From NCBI RefSeq assembly GCF_003259255.1, contig NZ_QGOL01000023.1, positions 1-63,126 of the forward strand: a stretch of 63,126 bases of DNA, in the 5' to 3' direction. Origin of the DNA: Algoriphagus litoralis (GTDB lineage Bacteria > Bacteroidota > Bacteroidia > Cytophagales > Cyclobacteriaceae). The notes under the pieces were generated by a model. It was not told where the DNA came from, did not search any database, and saw only the letters and a program-made list of their open reading frames with translations. Made by a program: the position numbers and the translations under genes. Positions 17,584-26,085 of this stretch are shown in pieces (within the stretch, counting starts at the first letter, position 1; each line of letters opens with the position of its first letter).

Positions 17584-18693
17584 TTAATTTCTGCTGAAGT
17601 AGATCAACAAAAATGGAATGATAAAAAAGGTCAGCAGGATATATGCAAATCCAAAAAAACGATTTTTTACAGAGGTTCTGCCCATGAAGTCAGCTAATTT
17701 GATCGGAATCTGTCGAAGTTCCGGAAAGGGCAAGAAGATCAATGCGCCTATTGAATTGAACAATACGTGAGCAATGGCCAGTGCGATCGCTGCTTCCGTC
17801 TTGTACATGGACGCAATGATGGCAGTGATCGTAGTCCCGATGTTTGCACCGATGATAAATGGGAATGATTTGGCAAGACTGACCCGACGGTTTGCCACCA
17901 AAGGAACAACTAGGCAGGTAGTCACCGTGCTGGATTGTACCGCTGCAGTGAAGAAAATCCCATAAATAAATGAAACACCCGTATTCTTGAAAATCACTTT
18001 GCTGATATCCCGAAAAGTATCCATTACAAACGTCCTATAGACCGAGGTAGTCATGACCTTGATCGAGAAAAATACCAGAAATATGGCCAGGAGCGTGGAT
18101 AAAAATGGAATATTGATTTTCTCTACAATCCACTCTGTTGTATCCCTGGTAAATATTCTGTTGTATTCGAAGGTACTGGAGACTTCTCCGTCCGAGGCGA
18201 AAACTTTTGCAAGTTTCTCTGAAGTCTTGGACAAAAAGTTGAAGTAAAGTTCCAGTGGAAACAGAATGATTACATTGAGGATGTTAAATAAATCATGAGA
18301 AATACCCGACGAAAGAGCACGCCGGAACTCCTTTTTTCTAGTCAGAAAAGTGAATGATACCAAGGTTGAAGTAAGGGTAGTCCCGATATTTGCACCCAAA
18401 ACCATAGGAACTGCCTGCTGAAGGGTCATATTTCCCGATGCAACAATCGCCACGATACTGGCTGTCACAGTGGAGCTACTCTGTATCAAAGCCGTCACCA
18501 AAAGACCTACAAATAGGCTGATAAACGGATTTCTAGTCGCCTGAATGATGTCTTTTGCTACATCATTATTGAGCCGACCCATGGCGACAGTGAGCAGATC
18601 AATGGCGAAAATGAACAACAGGAGCGACAACAGAACGAGGGCATAGTTTTTTATTTTATCGCCGGTTGTTTGAGCTCTCAGTTGGTTTTCCAT
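17584..18693 (-). CDS. Na/Pi cotransporter family protein
   Basis: Membrane protein of 369 residues of the NptA/PhoU-less Na+-phosphate cotransporter type. It has two inverted-repeat units, each with the Q-S-S signature: TALIQSSSTVTAS followed by VLGANIGTTLTS, and TAAVQSSTVTTC followed by IIGANIGTTITA. About eight to nine helices are visible. It lacks the C-terminal PhoU-like domain of longer members. It lies back to back with a PiT-like membrane protein, so this short region may deal with phosphate. Start ATG gives MENQLRAQ. Confidence 0.92.
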   Translation of the reverse strand: MENQLRAQTTGDKIKNYALVLLSLLLFIFAIDLLTVAMGRLNNDVAKDIIQATRNPFISLFVGLLVTALIQSSSTVTASIVAIVASGNMTLQQAVPMVLGANIGTTLTSTLVSFTFLTRKKEFRRALSSGISHDLFNILNVIILFPLELYFNFLSKTSEKLAKVFASDGEVSSTFEYNRIFTRDTTEWIVEKINIPFLSTLLAIFLVFFSIKVMTTSVYRTFVMDTFRDISKVIFKNTGVSFIYGIFFTAAVQSSTVTTCLVVPLVANRRVSLAKSFPFIIGANIGTTITAIIASMYKTEAAIALAIAHVLFNSIGALIFLPFPELRQIPIKLADFMGRTSVKNRFFGFAYILLTFFIIPFLLIYFSRN

Positions 18694-18899
18694 TCAGTTT
18701 TATGGGAATTCCCCTTTTTCAGGAAATAAGTTAAGGTTTTAAGCCAGTGAATGTTTCATTCTGTATAGGGATGAGATAATCCTACTACCAGTCCTCAAAG
18801 TTGGAATTTTTTTTACGAATTGTGAGTGGACCTAGCCCCAAGGGCAAAGGAATTTCGCTTAGTTAACAATTTATTAACATGGGAAGCAAATATCTTATT

Positions 18900-18907
18900 T
18901 AATTTTG
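18900..18907 (+). promoter_or_regulatory. Possible -7 box before the PiT-like gene
   Basis: TAATTTTG fits TAnnTTTG and lies 25 bp before the ATG. There is no recognisable -33 element. Confidence 0.35.
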
Positions 18908-18932
18908 CTGCCATCCTCCCACCAGCCTAATT

Positions 18933-20069
18933 ATGGCCAACAAAAAAGCAATAGACCAAAATATCAATCAGGAAAAGCTTTCGAAGAAGACCTATTCCCT
19001 GTTTGATTTTACCAAGAGTGAGCGTCCTTTTTTAATTACGGTCTGTATCCTGATTTCGATTGCAGGTTTAATTACTCCCTACACCTATGCTGCGATGTGG
19101 TTTGGATTTGCTTTAGCAGCATATTCTGCCATTGCCAACGACAGTATTCAGACCATAGGTACATTCATTGCATCCAATAGCAAGCGTCCCTGGTATCTGT
19201 TGTGGTTATTTATGGGTTTGATCTGGGTGGGGACGGTTGCCTACAGCTGGATTGTTTTTGATGGCGATGTGACTCACCAGCGTCTGAATGTTCCTGGGCT
19301 AGAAAAAGCTCCAGAGAGCTTTGTCTTTCTTCAGCTTGCAGCACCGATCGTGCTATTAGTCATGACTCGGCTTCGAATGCCTGTCTCCACGACATTTCTT
19401 TTGCTGAATGTCTTTACCTATAAGGCTGGGACTATTGTGGACGTGATGTTCAAAAGCTTCGTAGGCTATTTGCTGGCTTTTGCATTGGCGATGCTAGTCT
19501 GGTATGTGCTGGAGCGATTTGTAAAGAATTACCTCAAGGGTGAGGCGGCTTCCTATTGGATTTATTTGCAATGGATTACCTCCGGGATCCTATGGTCGGT
19601 TTGGATCATGCAGGATGCAGCCAATATCGCAGTATTTCTTCCCCGGCAGCTCGATATAGTAGAATTCATCGTTTATGCAGGATTTGTGTTCATAGGCTTG
19701 GGCTTTCTATTCTACATGAAAGGAGACAAGATCCAGGATATTGTCAATGAAAAGTCCAATGTGACCGATGTCCGTGCCGCTACGATTGTGGATTTGGTCT
19801 ATGCGGTGATTTTGTTCTATTTCAAAATGTACAACAACGTTCCAATGAGCACCACCTGGGTATTTATTGGTCTATTGGCAGGACGCGAGCTGGCAATTGC
19901 CCTTGGAAAGCACGGTAAAGCCAAAAAGCGAAATGCATGGTTGGTCAGAGCATTTCGGCTGGGAAGAAAAGACGTATTCAAGGCAATGATTGGTTTGCTG
20001 GTTTCGCTGGTTTTAGCCATCATCATCAACAAAGGCGTGCGGGATGAAATTTTGGCTTTCTTTCAATAA
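18933..20069 (+). CDS. Divergent PiT-like inorganic phosphate transporter
   Basis: Polytopic membrane protein of 378 residues, about ten helices. I read it as a distant PiT-family relative because each half has one copy of both family signatures in weakened form: ANDSIQTIGTF (about 68-78) with MPVSTTFLLL (149-158), then QDAANIAVFLPR (about 227-238) with VPMSTTWVFIGLLAGRE (303-319). In classical PiT proteins these are GANDVANA and VPVSTTH. The two-fold pattern and the divergent Na/Pi cotransporter support a phosphate or related anion function. Substrate not proven. Confidence 0.6.
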   Translation: MANKKAIDQNINQEKLSKKTYSLFDFTKSERPFLITVCILISIAGLITPYTYAAMWFGFALAAYSAIANDSIQTIGTFIASNSKRPWYLLWLFMGLIWVGTVAYSWIVFDGDVTHQRLNVPGLEKAPESFVFLQLAAPIVLLVMTRLRMPVSTTFLLLNVFTYKAGTIVDVMFKSFVGYLLAFALAMLVWYVLERFVKNYLKGEAASYWIYLQWITSGILWSVWIMQDAANIAVFLPRQLDIVEFIVYAGFVFIGLGFLFYMKGDKIQDIVNEKSNVTDVRAATIVDLVYAVILFYFKMYNNVPMSTTWVFIGLLAGRELAIALGKHGKAKKRNAWLVRAFRLGRKDVFKAMIGLLVSLVLAIIINKGVRDEILAFFQ

Positions 20070-20079
20070 GAATTAAATC

Positions 20080-20523
20080 TTGGAGCTCTACACCCACGAG
20101 TATTTCATGAATGAGGCTTTGAAGCAAGCCAAAATCGCTTTCGAAGAGGGAGAGATTCCCGTTGGAGCAGTGGTGGTCTCCAAAAATAAAATTATAGGAC
20201 GAGCTTACAATCAGACCGAGTGTCTCAATGACGTCACCGCACATGCGGAGATGCTCGCCATCACGGCTGCTGCCAATACCTTGGGGGCCAAATATCTGAC
20301 AGATTGTAGATTATATGTGACTTTGGAGCCCTGCCCAATGTGTGCAGGCGCATTATTTTGGTCACAGATTAGCGAGGTTTATTTTGGAGCTTCTGATCCA
20401 AAGAGGGGTTTCAGACAAACTAATCTTAAAATGCTCCACCCCAAAACGCAAGTTACCTCGGGGATTTTGGCAGAGGAGTCAGAAAAGCTCGTCCTCGATT
20501 TTTTTAAAAAATTAAGAGAGTAA
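20080..20523 (+). CDS. tadA: tRNA adenosine-34 deaminase TadA
   Basis: Zinc deaminase of 147 residues that makes inosine at the wobble position of tRNA. It has GEIPVGAVVV (about 25-34), the catalytic HAE in TAHAEMLAI (about 57) and the second zinc motif EPCPMCAGAL (about 87). The TTG start is chosen because the residues after it (ELYTHEYFMNEALKQA) align with the usual TadA N-terminus; an ATG nine codons later would cut into that helix. It begins 10 bp after the PiT-like gene. A guanine-deaminase-like role is less likely given the length. Confidence 0.88.
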   Translation: MELYTHEYFMNEALKQAKIAFEEGEIPVGAVVVSKNKIIGRAYNQTECLNDVTAHAEMLAITAAANTLGAKYLTDCRLYVTLEPCPMCAGALFWSQISEVYFGASDPKRGFRQTNLKMLHPKTQVTSGILAEESEKLVLDFFKKLRE

Positions 20524-20627
20524 GGCTTTTTTTGGCTTTTGAGAACCTTTTTTCTAGACGAGGGGTTGATAAAGTACAGTTTATTAACTCAATCAAATAA
20601 AATTCTTTAACTCAAAACCTACAAAAT

Positions 20628-21233
20628 ATGGCTTTTACACTCCCCGCTTTACCTTATGCTTTTGACGCTCTTGAGCCCCACATCGATGCGCGTACTATGG
20701 AAATCCACCACGGAAAGCACCATAATGCCTACGTGACTAATTTGAACAATGCGATCGCCGGTACCGATCTGGAAGGCAAATCGCTGGAAGAACTCATGAA
20801 AGTAGCCGGCTCAAATGCAGCCGTACGAAATAACGGTGGAGGCCACTGGAATCACAGTCTTTTTTGGCAAGTAATCTCTCCATCAGGCGGAGGAACACCA
20901 TCAGGTGATTTGGCTGCGGCTATCGATGCCAAATTCGGTTCATTTGACGCGTTTAAAGAGACTTTTAACAAAGCCGCTGCTACTAGATTCGGTTCTGGAT
21001 GGGCTTGGCTTTGCGTAGATACTAAAAAAGAACTTTGTGTATGCTCCTCTCCAAATCAGGACAATCCATTGATGGATGTTTCTGATTGCCCAGGTACTCC
21101 CATTTTGGGACTTGACGTTTGGGAGCATGCCTATTATTTGAATTACCAAAACAGAAGACCGGATTACATTTCGGCATTTTGGAATGTGGTCAATTGGGAT
21201 GAGGTAAGCAAGCGATTCGCTGCTGCTAAGTAA
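20628..21233 (+). CDS. sodA: Superoxide dismutase, Mn/Fe type
   Basis: Enzyme of 201 residues that dismutates superoxide. Metal ligands are visible: His in MEIHHGKHHNAYV, His in GGHWNHSLFW, and Asp/His in LDVWEHAYYLNYQNRRPDY. The second-sphere glutamine comes from SPNQDNPLM, the position used by manganese enzymes, and the GGGH segment also fits the Mn or cambialistic type. There is no signal peptide, so it is cytoplasmic. It forms a single-gene unit with its own terminator. Confidence 0.95.
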   Translation: MAFTLPALPYAFDALEPHIDARTMEIHHGKHHNAYVTNLNNAIAGTDLEGKSLEELMKVAGSNAAVRNNGGGHWNHSLFWQVISPSGGGTPSGDLAAAIDAKFGSFDAFKETFNKAAATRFGSGWAWLCVDTKKELCVCSSPNQDNPLMDVSDCPGTPILGLDVWEHAYYLNYQNRRPDYISAFWNVVNWDEVSKRFAAAK

Positions 21234-21256
21234 GTAGTTTCAATACCGATTTGTCG

Positions 21257-21287
21257 ATCCCCGAGCTCATGTTCGGGGATTTTTTTT
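21257..21287 (+). terminator. Terminator of the superoxide dismutase gene
   Basis: ATCCCCGA / TCGGGGAT, 8-bp stem with an 8-nt loop, then a run of eight T. Strong intrinsic terminator. Confidence 0.9.
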
Positions 21288-21443
21288 GTCCTATACCGAA
21301 GAATATACTGTACGGATTTGATACAATATTTTTTTTTATAAATCCCAAAAAGTGCGGCCAGAGGCTTTTTTGACCCATTTAGAGGCTTGGCACTTCATTT
21401 TCCTATAGAATGGCATAGCGAATCAATTGAGCCAATTCAGATA
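21288..21443. other. Leader region before repeat copy B
   Basis: Non-coding stretch between the terminator and repeat copy B. It contains a T9 tract and two direct AGAGGCTT motifs about 30 bp apart. I see no gene. Confidence 0.4.
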
Positions 21444-21550
21444 ATGAAATCGAGCATGACCCAAAGCGTCACACAGCGGGTTTCCCCATAATTTTCGGGG
21501 AATCTATGCGAAGATTCCATGTGACCATTAAAAAATCAAATTACCGATAC
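21444..21550 (+). repeat. Intergenic repeat, copy B (before the outer-membrane receptor)
   Basis: Starts ATGAAATCGAGCATGAC, identical to copy A for 17 bases, and ends in an AAAAAATCAAATTA block next to the receptor ATG. The core is different from copy A: TTCCCC/GGGGAA at 21482-21502 and an overlapping GGAATC/GATTCC at 21499-21518. It shares TATGCGAAGATTC with copy D. The short frame from its ATG stops after 15 codons. Confidence 0.8.
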
Positions 21551-23989
21551 ATGAAAACTACCAACTTTCTTTTCCTATCCATGCTTATTTATTTCTTAGG
21601 AATAAGCAACCTCGCCGCCACTCCAAAAGAAGTGGCAAGAATCACTGGAAAAATCACCGATCAAAAAGGTGAGCCTGTGCCCTATGCCAATGTCGCACTT
21701 GTCCAGCTGGACGGTGGATTGGTGGACGGCGCTGTTTCCGACGAAGAGGGAAATTTCCTAATCGAGTCAACCAAGACCGCTAAAGTAAAATTGGTCATTT
21801 CCTCAATCGGATATCAGTCCTTTACCTCCGAGCCATTTGACCTTGCCCCTGGAGTGAGCAAAAACTTCGGAACCCTATCAATCTCTGATGAAATGACAGG
21901 GTTGGATGAGGTGACGATAAAAGCATCCAGACCCGAAATCATCATCGAGGCAGACAAAACCATCATCAATGTAGAAGGTACCGTCATGGCCGAAGGTGCT
22001 AATGCGCTGGACGTGGTCGGAAGATCCCCTGGCATCTATGTGGATCAGGATGGAAACATCAACCTGAATGGCCGTACCGGTGCCACGGTCATGATCAACG
22101 ACAGACCGACCTACATGAGTGCGACAGATCTGGCAAACTTCCTGCGCTCAATGTCAGCCGATAATATCAAAAGCATCGAGGTGATCAATAATCCATCTGC
22201 CAGATTTGATGCCGAGGGTTCTGCAGGGGTAATCAATATCCAATTGAAAAAGAACAACATTGATGGGGTTTTTGGGAATGTGCAGGTCGGCGGGCAATAC
22301 AATGGACAATTTGCTCCAAACGCCGGGATGACCTTGAATGTGAAAAAAGGCAAATGGTCTACTAACGGCACTTTCAACTACAATGAATTTGCGCAGTACA
22401 ATGACTTGGAAATCAACCGAAACTTCTCTCTTGAGCAAGGTGTTTCCAGCTTCAATCAGGATTCAAGGATCACCTCACGGTACAAAACACCCTCATTCAA
22501 CGGATCGGCGAATTATGAAATCAATGAAAATCAAAATCTAGGGTTGAATGTGCAGGCATCCGCCTCTTCCGATAAAACAACCAACTCCTCGGGCACAGTC
22601 GTGACTAATCCAGGACAGGATTTTAATAATTTCATCGAGTCGTTTAATGATTCAGAAGGAAAAAGAAACAGAGTCTTTACCAATCTTCACTATGATGCCA
22701 AACTGGATACACTAGGAAGCAAAATCTCCGCTGATGTGGACTTCACCATCATGGACAGTGATAATACCTCTCTATTGGAAAACAGCTACTGGTCAGGTAA
22801 TAACGATCCCAACTTATCGTACACCGATCAAATCCTGACCATAAATGATATGTATTACACCATTTTCACTGCCAAAGTGGACTTTACAAAATCTCTGAAA
22901 GGGGGCAAAACACTGGAAACTGGACTGAAAGGCAGCTGGGTGGAATCTGATAATGATCTAGACCTCAGCAGAGCTGAAAACGAAGGTCCTTTTGAGACCG
23001 ATCCCAATTCAAACCGGTTCATCTACAATGAAAATGTATTGGCGGCCTATGCTTCTTTGAAAGGCTCTTTCTCTGAAAAATTTAGCTATCAGGCTGGGTT
23101 GAGAGGGGAATATTCTGACATCGTAGGAAACTCAGTGACGCTTGACCAAGTCAATAAGCAAAACTACTTCAACCTTTTCCCGAGCGTATTTGTACAACAA
23201 AAAGTAAGTGACAAATATCAGATCGTATACAATGCCAACCGAAGAATCACGCGTCCAAACTATCGATTGCTGAATCCTTTTGTATACTACATCGATCCGT
23301 TGACCTCAGAGACTGGCAACCCAAACCTAAAGCCTCAGTACTCCACCAACTTTGAGATGAATCATGTGATCAATGGAGCGTACCAGTTTACACTGGGCTA
23401 TAGTGTGACAGAGGACGCATTTATGCAGGTTTTCATCCAGGATCAGGAAGCCAGGACTACGACTACCTACACTGATAATTTTGAACAGACAAAAAATGCC
23501 AACTTCAGAGCTATTGTGCCTGTGGAAATCAAAAAGTGGTGGGTGACCTCAAATATGCTGCAGGTCAACTATAACCAGTTCCAGACGCAAATTGGAGAGG
23601 ATTATTTGGATGTAGGACAGGTATCGTACATGGTTCGGACCCAGCAAAACTTCACCTTGCCAAAAGGCTTCAAACTTGAATTGATGGCAATGTACCTTGG
23701 ACCGCAGATTTGGGGACAGGGATCGATTGAAGGTTTCGGTTGGGTAGATGCAGGCCTGACCAAGTCCGTGATGAAAGACAAACTGTCCATCTCCGTCAAC
23801 GGTACAGATTTGTTTCGCAGTCAGGTTATCAAAGCCAACGTACAGTTTGCAGATATTGACACCAACTTCAGACAGTATCGGAGTAATCAGGGTGTGAGAT
23901 TCACCCTCAGATACAACTTTGCCAAAGGCGAAAGCTTCCGCGTCAAGTCCAATTCCGGTAGCGCTGAGGAGCGAAATAGATTGGATTAA
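21551..23989 (+). CDS. Outer-membrane beta-barrel receptor (TonB-dependent-like)
   Basis: Outer-membrane protein of 812 residues. A signal peptide (about 1-24) is followed by a carboxypeptidase-regulatory-like beta-sandwich (VARITGKITDQKGEPVPYAN, about 28-110), a plug-like domain (about 130-230: ANALDVVGRSPGIYVDQDGN, GRTGATVMINDRP, IKSIEVINNPSARFDAEGSAG) and a long barrel ending KGESFRVKSNSGS. This is the outer-membrane-beta-barrel subgroup of TonB-dependent receptors common in Bacteroidota. There is no SusD partner, so a glycan role is not indicated. I start at MKTTNFLFLS; the frame stays open 15 codons upstream into the repeat, giving residues that do not resemble a protein. Confidence 0.88.
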   Translation: MKTTNFLFLSMLIYFLGISNLAATPKEVARITGKITDQKGEPVPYANVALVQLDGGLVDGAVSDEEGNFLIESTKTAKVKLVISSIGYQSFTSEPFDLAPGVSKNFGTLSISDEMTGLDEVTIKASRPEIIIEADKTIINVEGTVMAEGANALDVVGRSPGIYVDQDGNINLNGRTGATVMINDRPTYMSATDLANFLRSMSADNIKSIEVINNPSARFDAEGSAGVINIQLKKNNIDGVFGNVQVGGQYNGQFAPNAGMTLNVKKGKWSTNGTFNYNEFAQYNDLEINRNFSLEQGVSSFNQDSRITSRYKTPSFNGSANYEINENQNLGLNVQASASSDKTTNSSGTVVTNPGQDFNNFIESFNDSEGKRNRVFTNLHYDAKLDTLGSKISADVDFTIMDSDNTSLLENSYWSGNNDPNLSYTDQILTINDMYYTIFTAKVDFTKSLKGGKTLETGLKGSWVESDNDLDLSRAENEGPFETDPNSNRFIYNENVLAAYASLKGSFSEKFSYQAGLRGEYSDIVGNSVTLDQVNKQNYFNLFPSVFVQQKVSDKYQIVYNANRRITRPNYRLLNPFVYYIDPLTSETGNPNLKPQYSTNFEMNHVINGAYQFTLGYSVTEDAFMQVFIQDQEARTTTTYTDNFEQTKNANFRAIVPVEIKKWWVTSNMLQVNYNQFQTQIGEDYLDVGQVSYMVRTQQNFTLPKGFKLELMAMYLGPQIWGQGSIEGFGWVDAGLTKSVMKDKLSISVNGTDLFRSQVIKANVQFADIDTNFRQYRSNQGVRFTLRYNFAKGESFRVKSNSGSAEERNRLD

Positions 23990-23994
23990 TTCTT

Positions 23995-24022
23995 AAACCT
24001 TCCCAATTTTGGGAAGGTTTTT
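23995..24022 (+). terminator. Terminator after the receptor gene
   Basis: Perfect 11-bp stem AAACCTTCCCA / TGGGAAGGTTT with ATTT loop and a T5 run. Confidence 0.88.
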
Positions 24023-24041
24023 CTCTTAAAAATCAGCCCAT

Positions 24042-25367
24042 ATGAAATCAAGTCTAGCCACCCTTCTGCTCTTTCTTGGCCTTGCCTGTTCACATGTACT
24101 CGCCCAAAACCAGGATTTTTCCAAACTCAATCAGTTTCTGGATTCTTTGGAAGCTCATGATAAATTTATGGGTGCTATCTTGCTGGCCTCGGAGGGCAAG
24201 CCTGTTTTTGAACGGGCTTTGGGCTATGCAGATGTGGAAAACAAGGTAAAAGCTACCCCGGAAACCCACTACCGGATCGGTTCGATTACGAAGATGTTTA
24301 CCACGGTTCTGGTGATGAAAGCAGTGGAGACTGGGAAGCTAAGTCTTGATCAAAAATTGGCTGATTTTTTTCCGGAGGTACCAAATGCAGACAAAATCAC
24401 GCTGAGCATGTTGCTTCAGCACCGAAGTGGCATCCATAATTTCACCAACGATGAGGATTACCTCAGCTACAATACCCAGCCAATTTCAAAGGAGGATTTA
24501 GTCAAAATCATTGTTGAGGGTGGAAGTGACTTTGAACCAAACAGCAAGGGAGACTACAGTAATTCCAATTTTGTTTTGTTGACATTCATTTTGGAAAAAG
24601 TTTACAATAAACCATTTTCTCAGATACTGGAAGAGCAGATTAGCACGCCTTTGGGGTTGAAGAGTACATCCATTTTCACTGCCAGCAATTCCCAACAGGG
24701 CGAAAGTTTCTCATACAATTACAATGGGCAATGGATCAAAGAAACCGAAACCGATTCATCAATTCCTCTGGGTGCAGGAGCTATAGCATCTGATGTGTAT
24801 GATCTGAATCGTTTCATAGTTGCGCTATTTTCTGGGGAGTTACTTGCTGAAAAGAGTCTTGCTCAAATGATGGAAATCAATCAAGGTTTCGGCAGAGGAA
24901 TGTTTTCGTTTCCCTATTACGAGCGAAAAAGCTACGGACACACAGGAGGAATAGATGGTTTTAGATCATTTTTAGCCTTCTTCCCAGAGGATAAGGCAAC
25001 CATTGCGGTCCTTTCCAACGGATTAAACTACAATAATAATGACATACTCCTAGCGATGCTCGACTCCTATTTTGGGAAGGATTTTGAAGTTCCCAGTTTT
25101 CAATCTATGGCTTTGACCGCAGCCGATTTCGACCACTATGTTGGCGAATATGCCTCGGAACAGATTCCGTTGAAATTGGTATTTGATCGCCAAGGTGACA
25201 AACTTATCGCCAAACCCAGTGGTCAGCAGGCTACCGAATTGGAGGCTACAGCGATCCACACTTTTGAATACAAGCCTGTGAATGCAGTGTTTGTATTTGA
25301 TCCTGAAAAACGTGAGGTTACCCTAAAGCAAGCTGGGCAATCATTTCTGTTTAAGAAACAACAATAA
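24042..25367 (+). CDS. Secreted serine hydrolase (beta-lactamase / class C fold)
   Basis: Exported hydrolase of 441 residues with signal peptide (about 1-21, ending HVLAQ). The three motifs of the penicillin-binding/class C fold are present: S-x-x-K in GSITKMFTTV (about residue 77), Y-x-N in YSNSNFVLL (about 171) and H-T-G in GHTGGIDG (about 301). A C-terminal lipocalin-like DUF3471-type segment follows (about 360-440, YVGEYASEQIPLKLVF). It may act as an esterase or peptidase; beta-lactamase activity cannot be inferred. It starts 20 bp after the terminator of the receptor gene. Confidence 0.88.
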   Translation: MKSSLATLLLFLGLACSHVLAQNQDFSKLNQFLDSLEAHDKFMGAILLASEGKPVFERALGYADVENKVKATPETHYRIGSITKMFTTVLVMKAVETGKLSLDQKLADFFPEVPNADKITLSMLLQHRSGIHNFTNDEDYLSYNTQPISKEDLVKIIVEGGSDFEPNSKGDYSNSNFVLLTFILEKVYNKPFSQILEEQISTPLGLKSTSIFTASNSQQGESFSYNYNGQWIKETETDSSIPLGAGAIASDVYDLNRFIVALFSGELLAEKSLAQMMEINQGFGRGMFSFPYYERKSYGHTGGIDGFRSFLAFFPEDKATIAVLSNGLNYNNNDILLAMLDSYFGKDFEVPSFQSMALTAADFDHYVGEYASEQIPLKLVFDRQGDKLIAKPSGQQATELEATAIHTFEYKPVNAVFVFDPEKREVTLKQAGQSFLFKKQQ

Positions 25368-25420
25368 TGCTTCAAGCAGGCTGGGGTTCCTTTTGTCTGG
25401 AGCTTGGGTTTTGCCTTAGA

Positions 25421-25885
25421 TTAATGAAAGTGGTATAAGAAAATCAAAACGCCGGTAAATGCCGGCTTTTTTTGATCCTTGATCTCCAGTTTGACTTCAA
25501 CTTCAGCTTTTACTGTACCTCTCAGATTGGCCACATTTTTCAGTTTGGCTACTAGACGTACTTCACTGTCTACTGTCACTGCCTGTGCAAATCTCAGATT
25601 TTCGATCCCGTAGTTGATCATCATTTTGAGATTCTCTACCCGCACGATTTGCTCCCAAAGGTGCGGTACAATGCTCAAAGTCAGGTAACCATGTGCAATG
25701 GTATTTCCGAAGGCACCATCAGATTTTGCCCGATCTGGATCAGTATGGATCCACTGATGATCGTATGTGGCATCTGCAAAAAGGTTGATTTGGGGCTGAG
25801 TAATTTTGAAATAATCAGAAGTACCGAGCTCCTGACCATTGTGCTTTTCAAAGTCCTCAAAACTCCCGATGAGGGTTGGGGTCAT
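25421..25885 (-). CDS. MaoC-like (R)-enoyl-CoA hydratase
   Basis: Hot-dog-fold protein of 154 residues. It carries the hydratase-2 active-site pattern: FADATYDHQWIHTDPDRAK (about 32-50, with the catalytic Asp/His) and GNTIAHGYLTLS (about 59-70). Likely adds water to trans-2-enoyl-CoA in fatty-acid or hydroxyacid metabolism. It is a single gene on the minus strand between two plus-strand units. Confidence 0.88.
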   Translation of the reverse strand: MTPTLIGSFEDFEKHNGQELGTSDYFKITQPQINLFADATYDHQWIHTDPDRAKSDGAFGNTIAHGYLTLSIVPHLWEQIVRVENLKMMINYGIENLRFAQAVTVDSEVRLVAKLKNVANLRGTVKAEVEVKLEIKDQKKPAFTGVLIFLYHFH

Positions 25886-26085
25886 TGTAAAATTGGATTT
25901 GGTAAAAAATCAAAGTAGCATAGATTATTTGGGAAATCCAAAATCAGGATCTGGGATGATTTCAAATAATCCGGGATAAAATTCAATAAAATGGTAATGA
26001 AAATATGTGAAAAAAATAATTTACCTAATCCAATAAAAATTAAAAACTAACCTTCTATTTTGTGATAAAATCTCATTCTAGAAAA

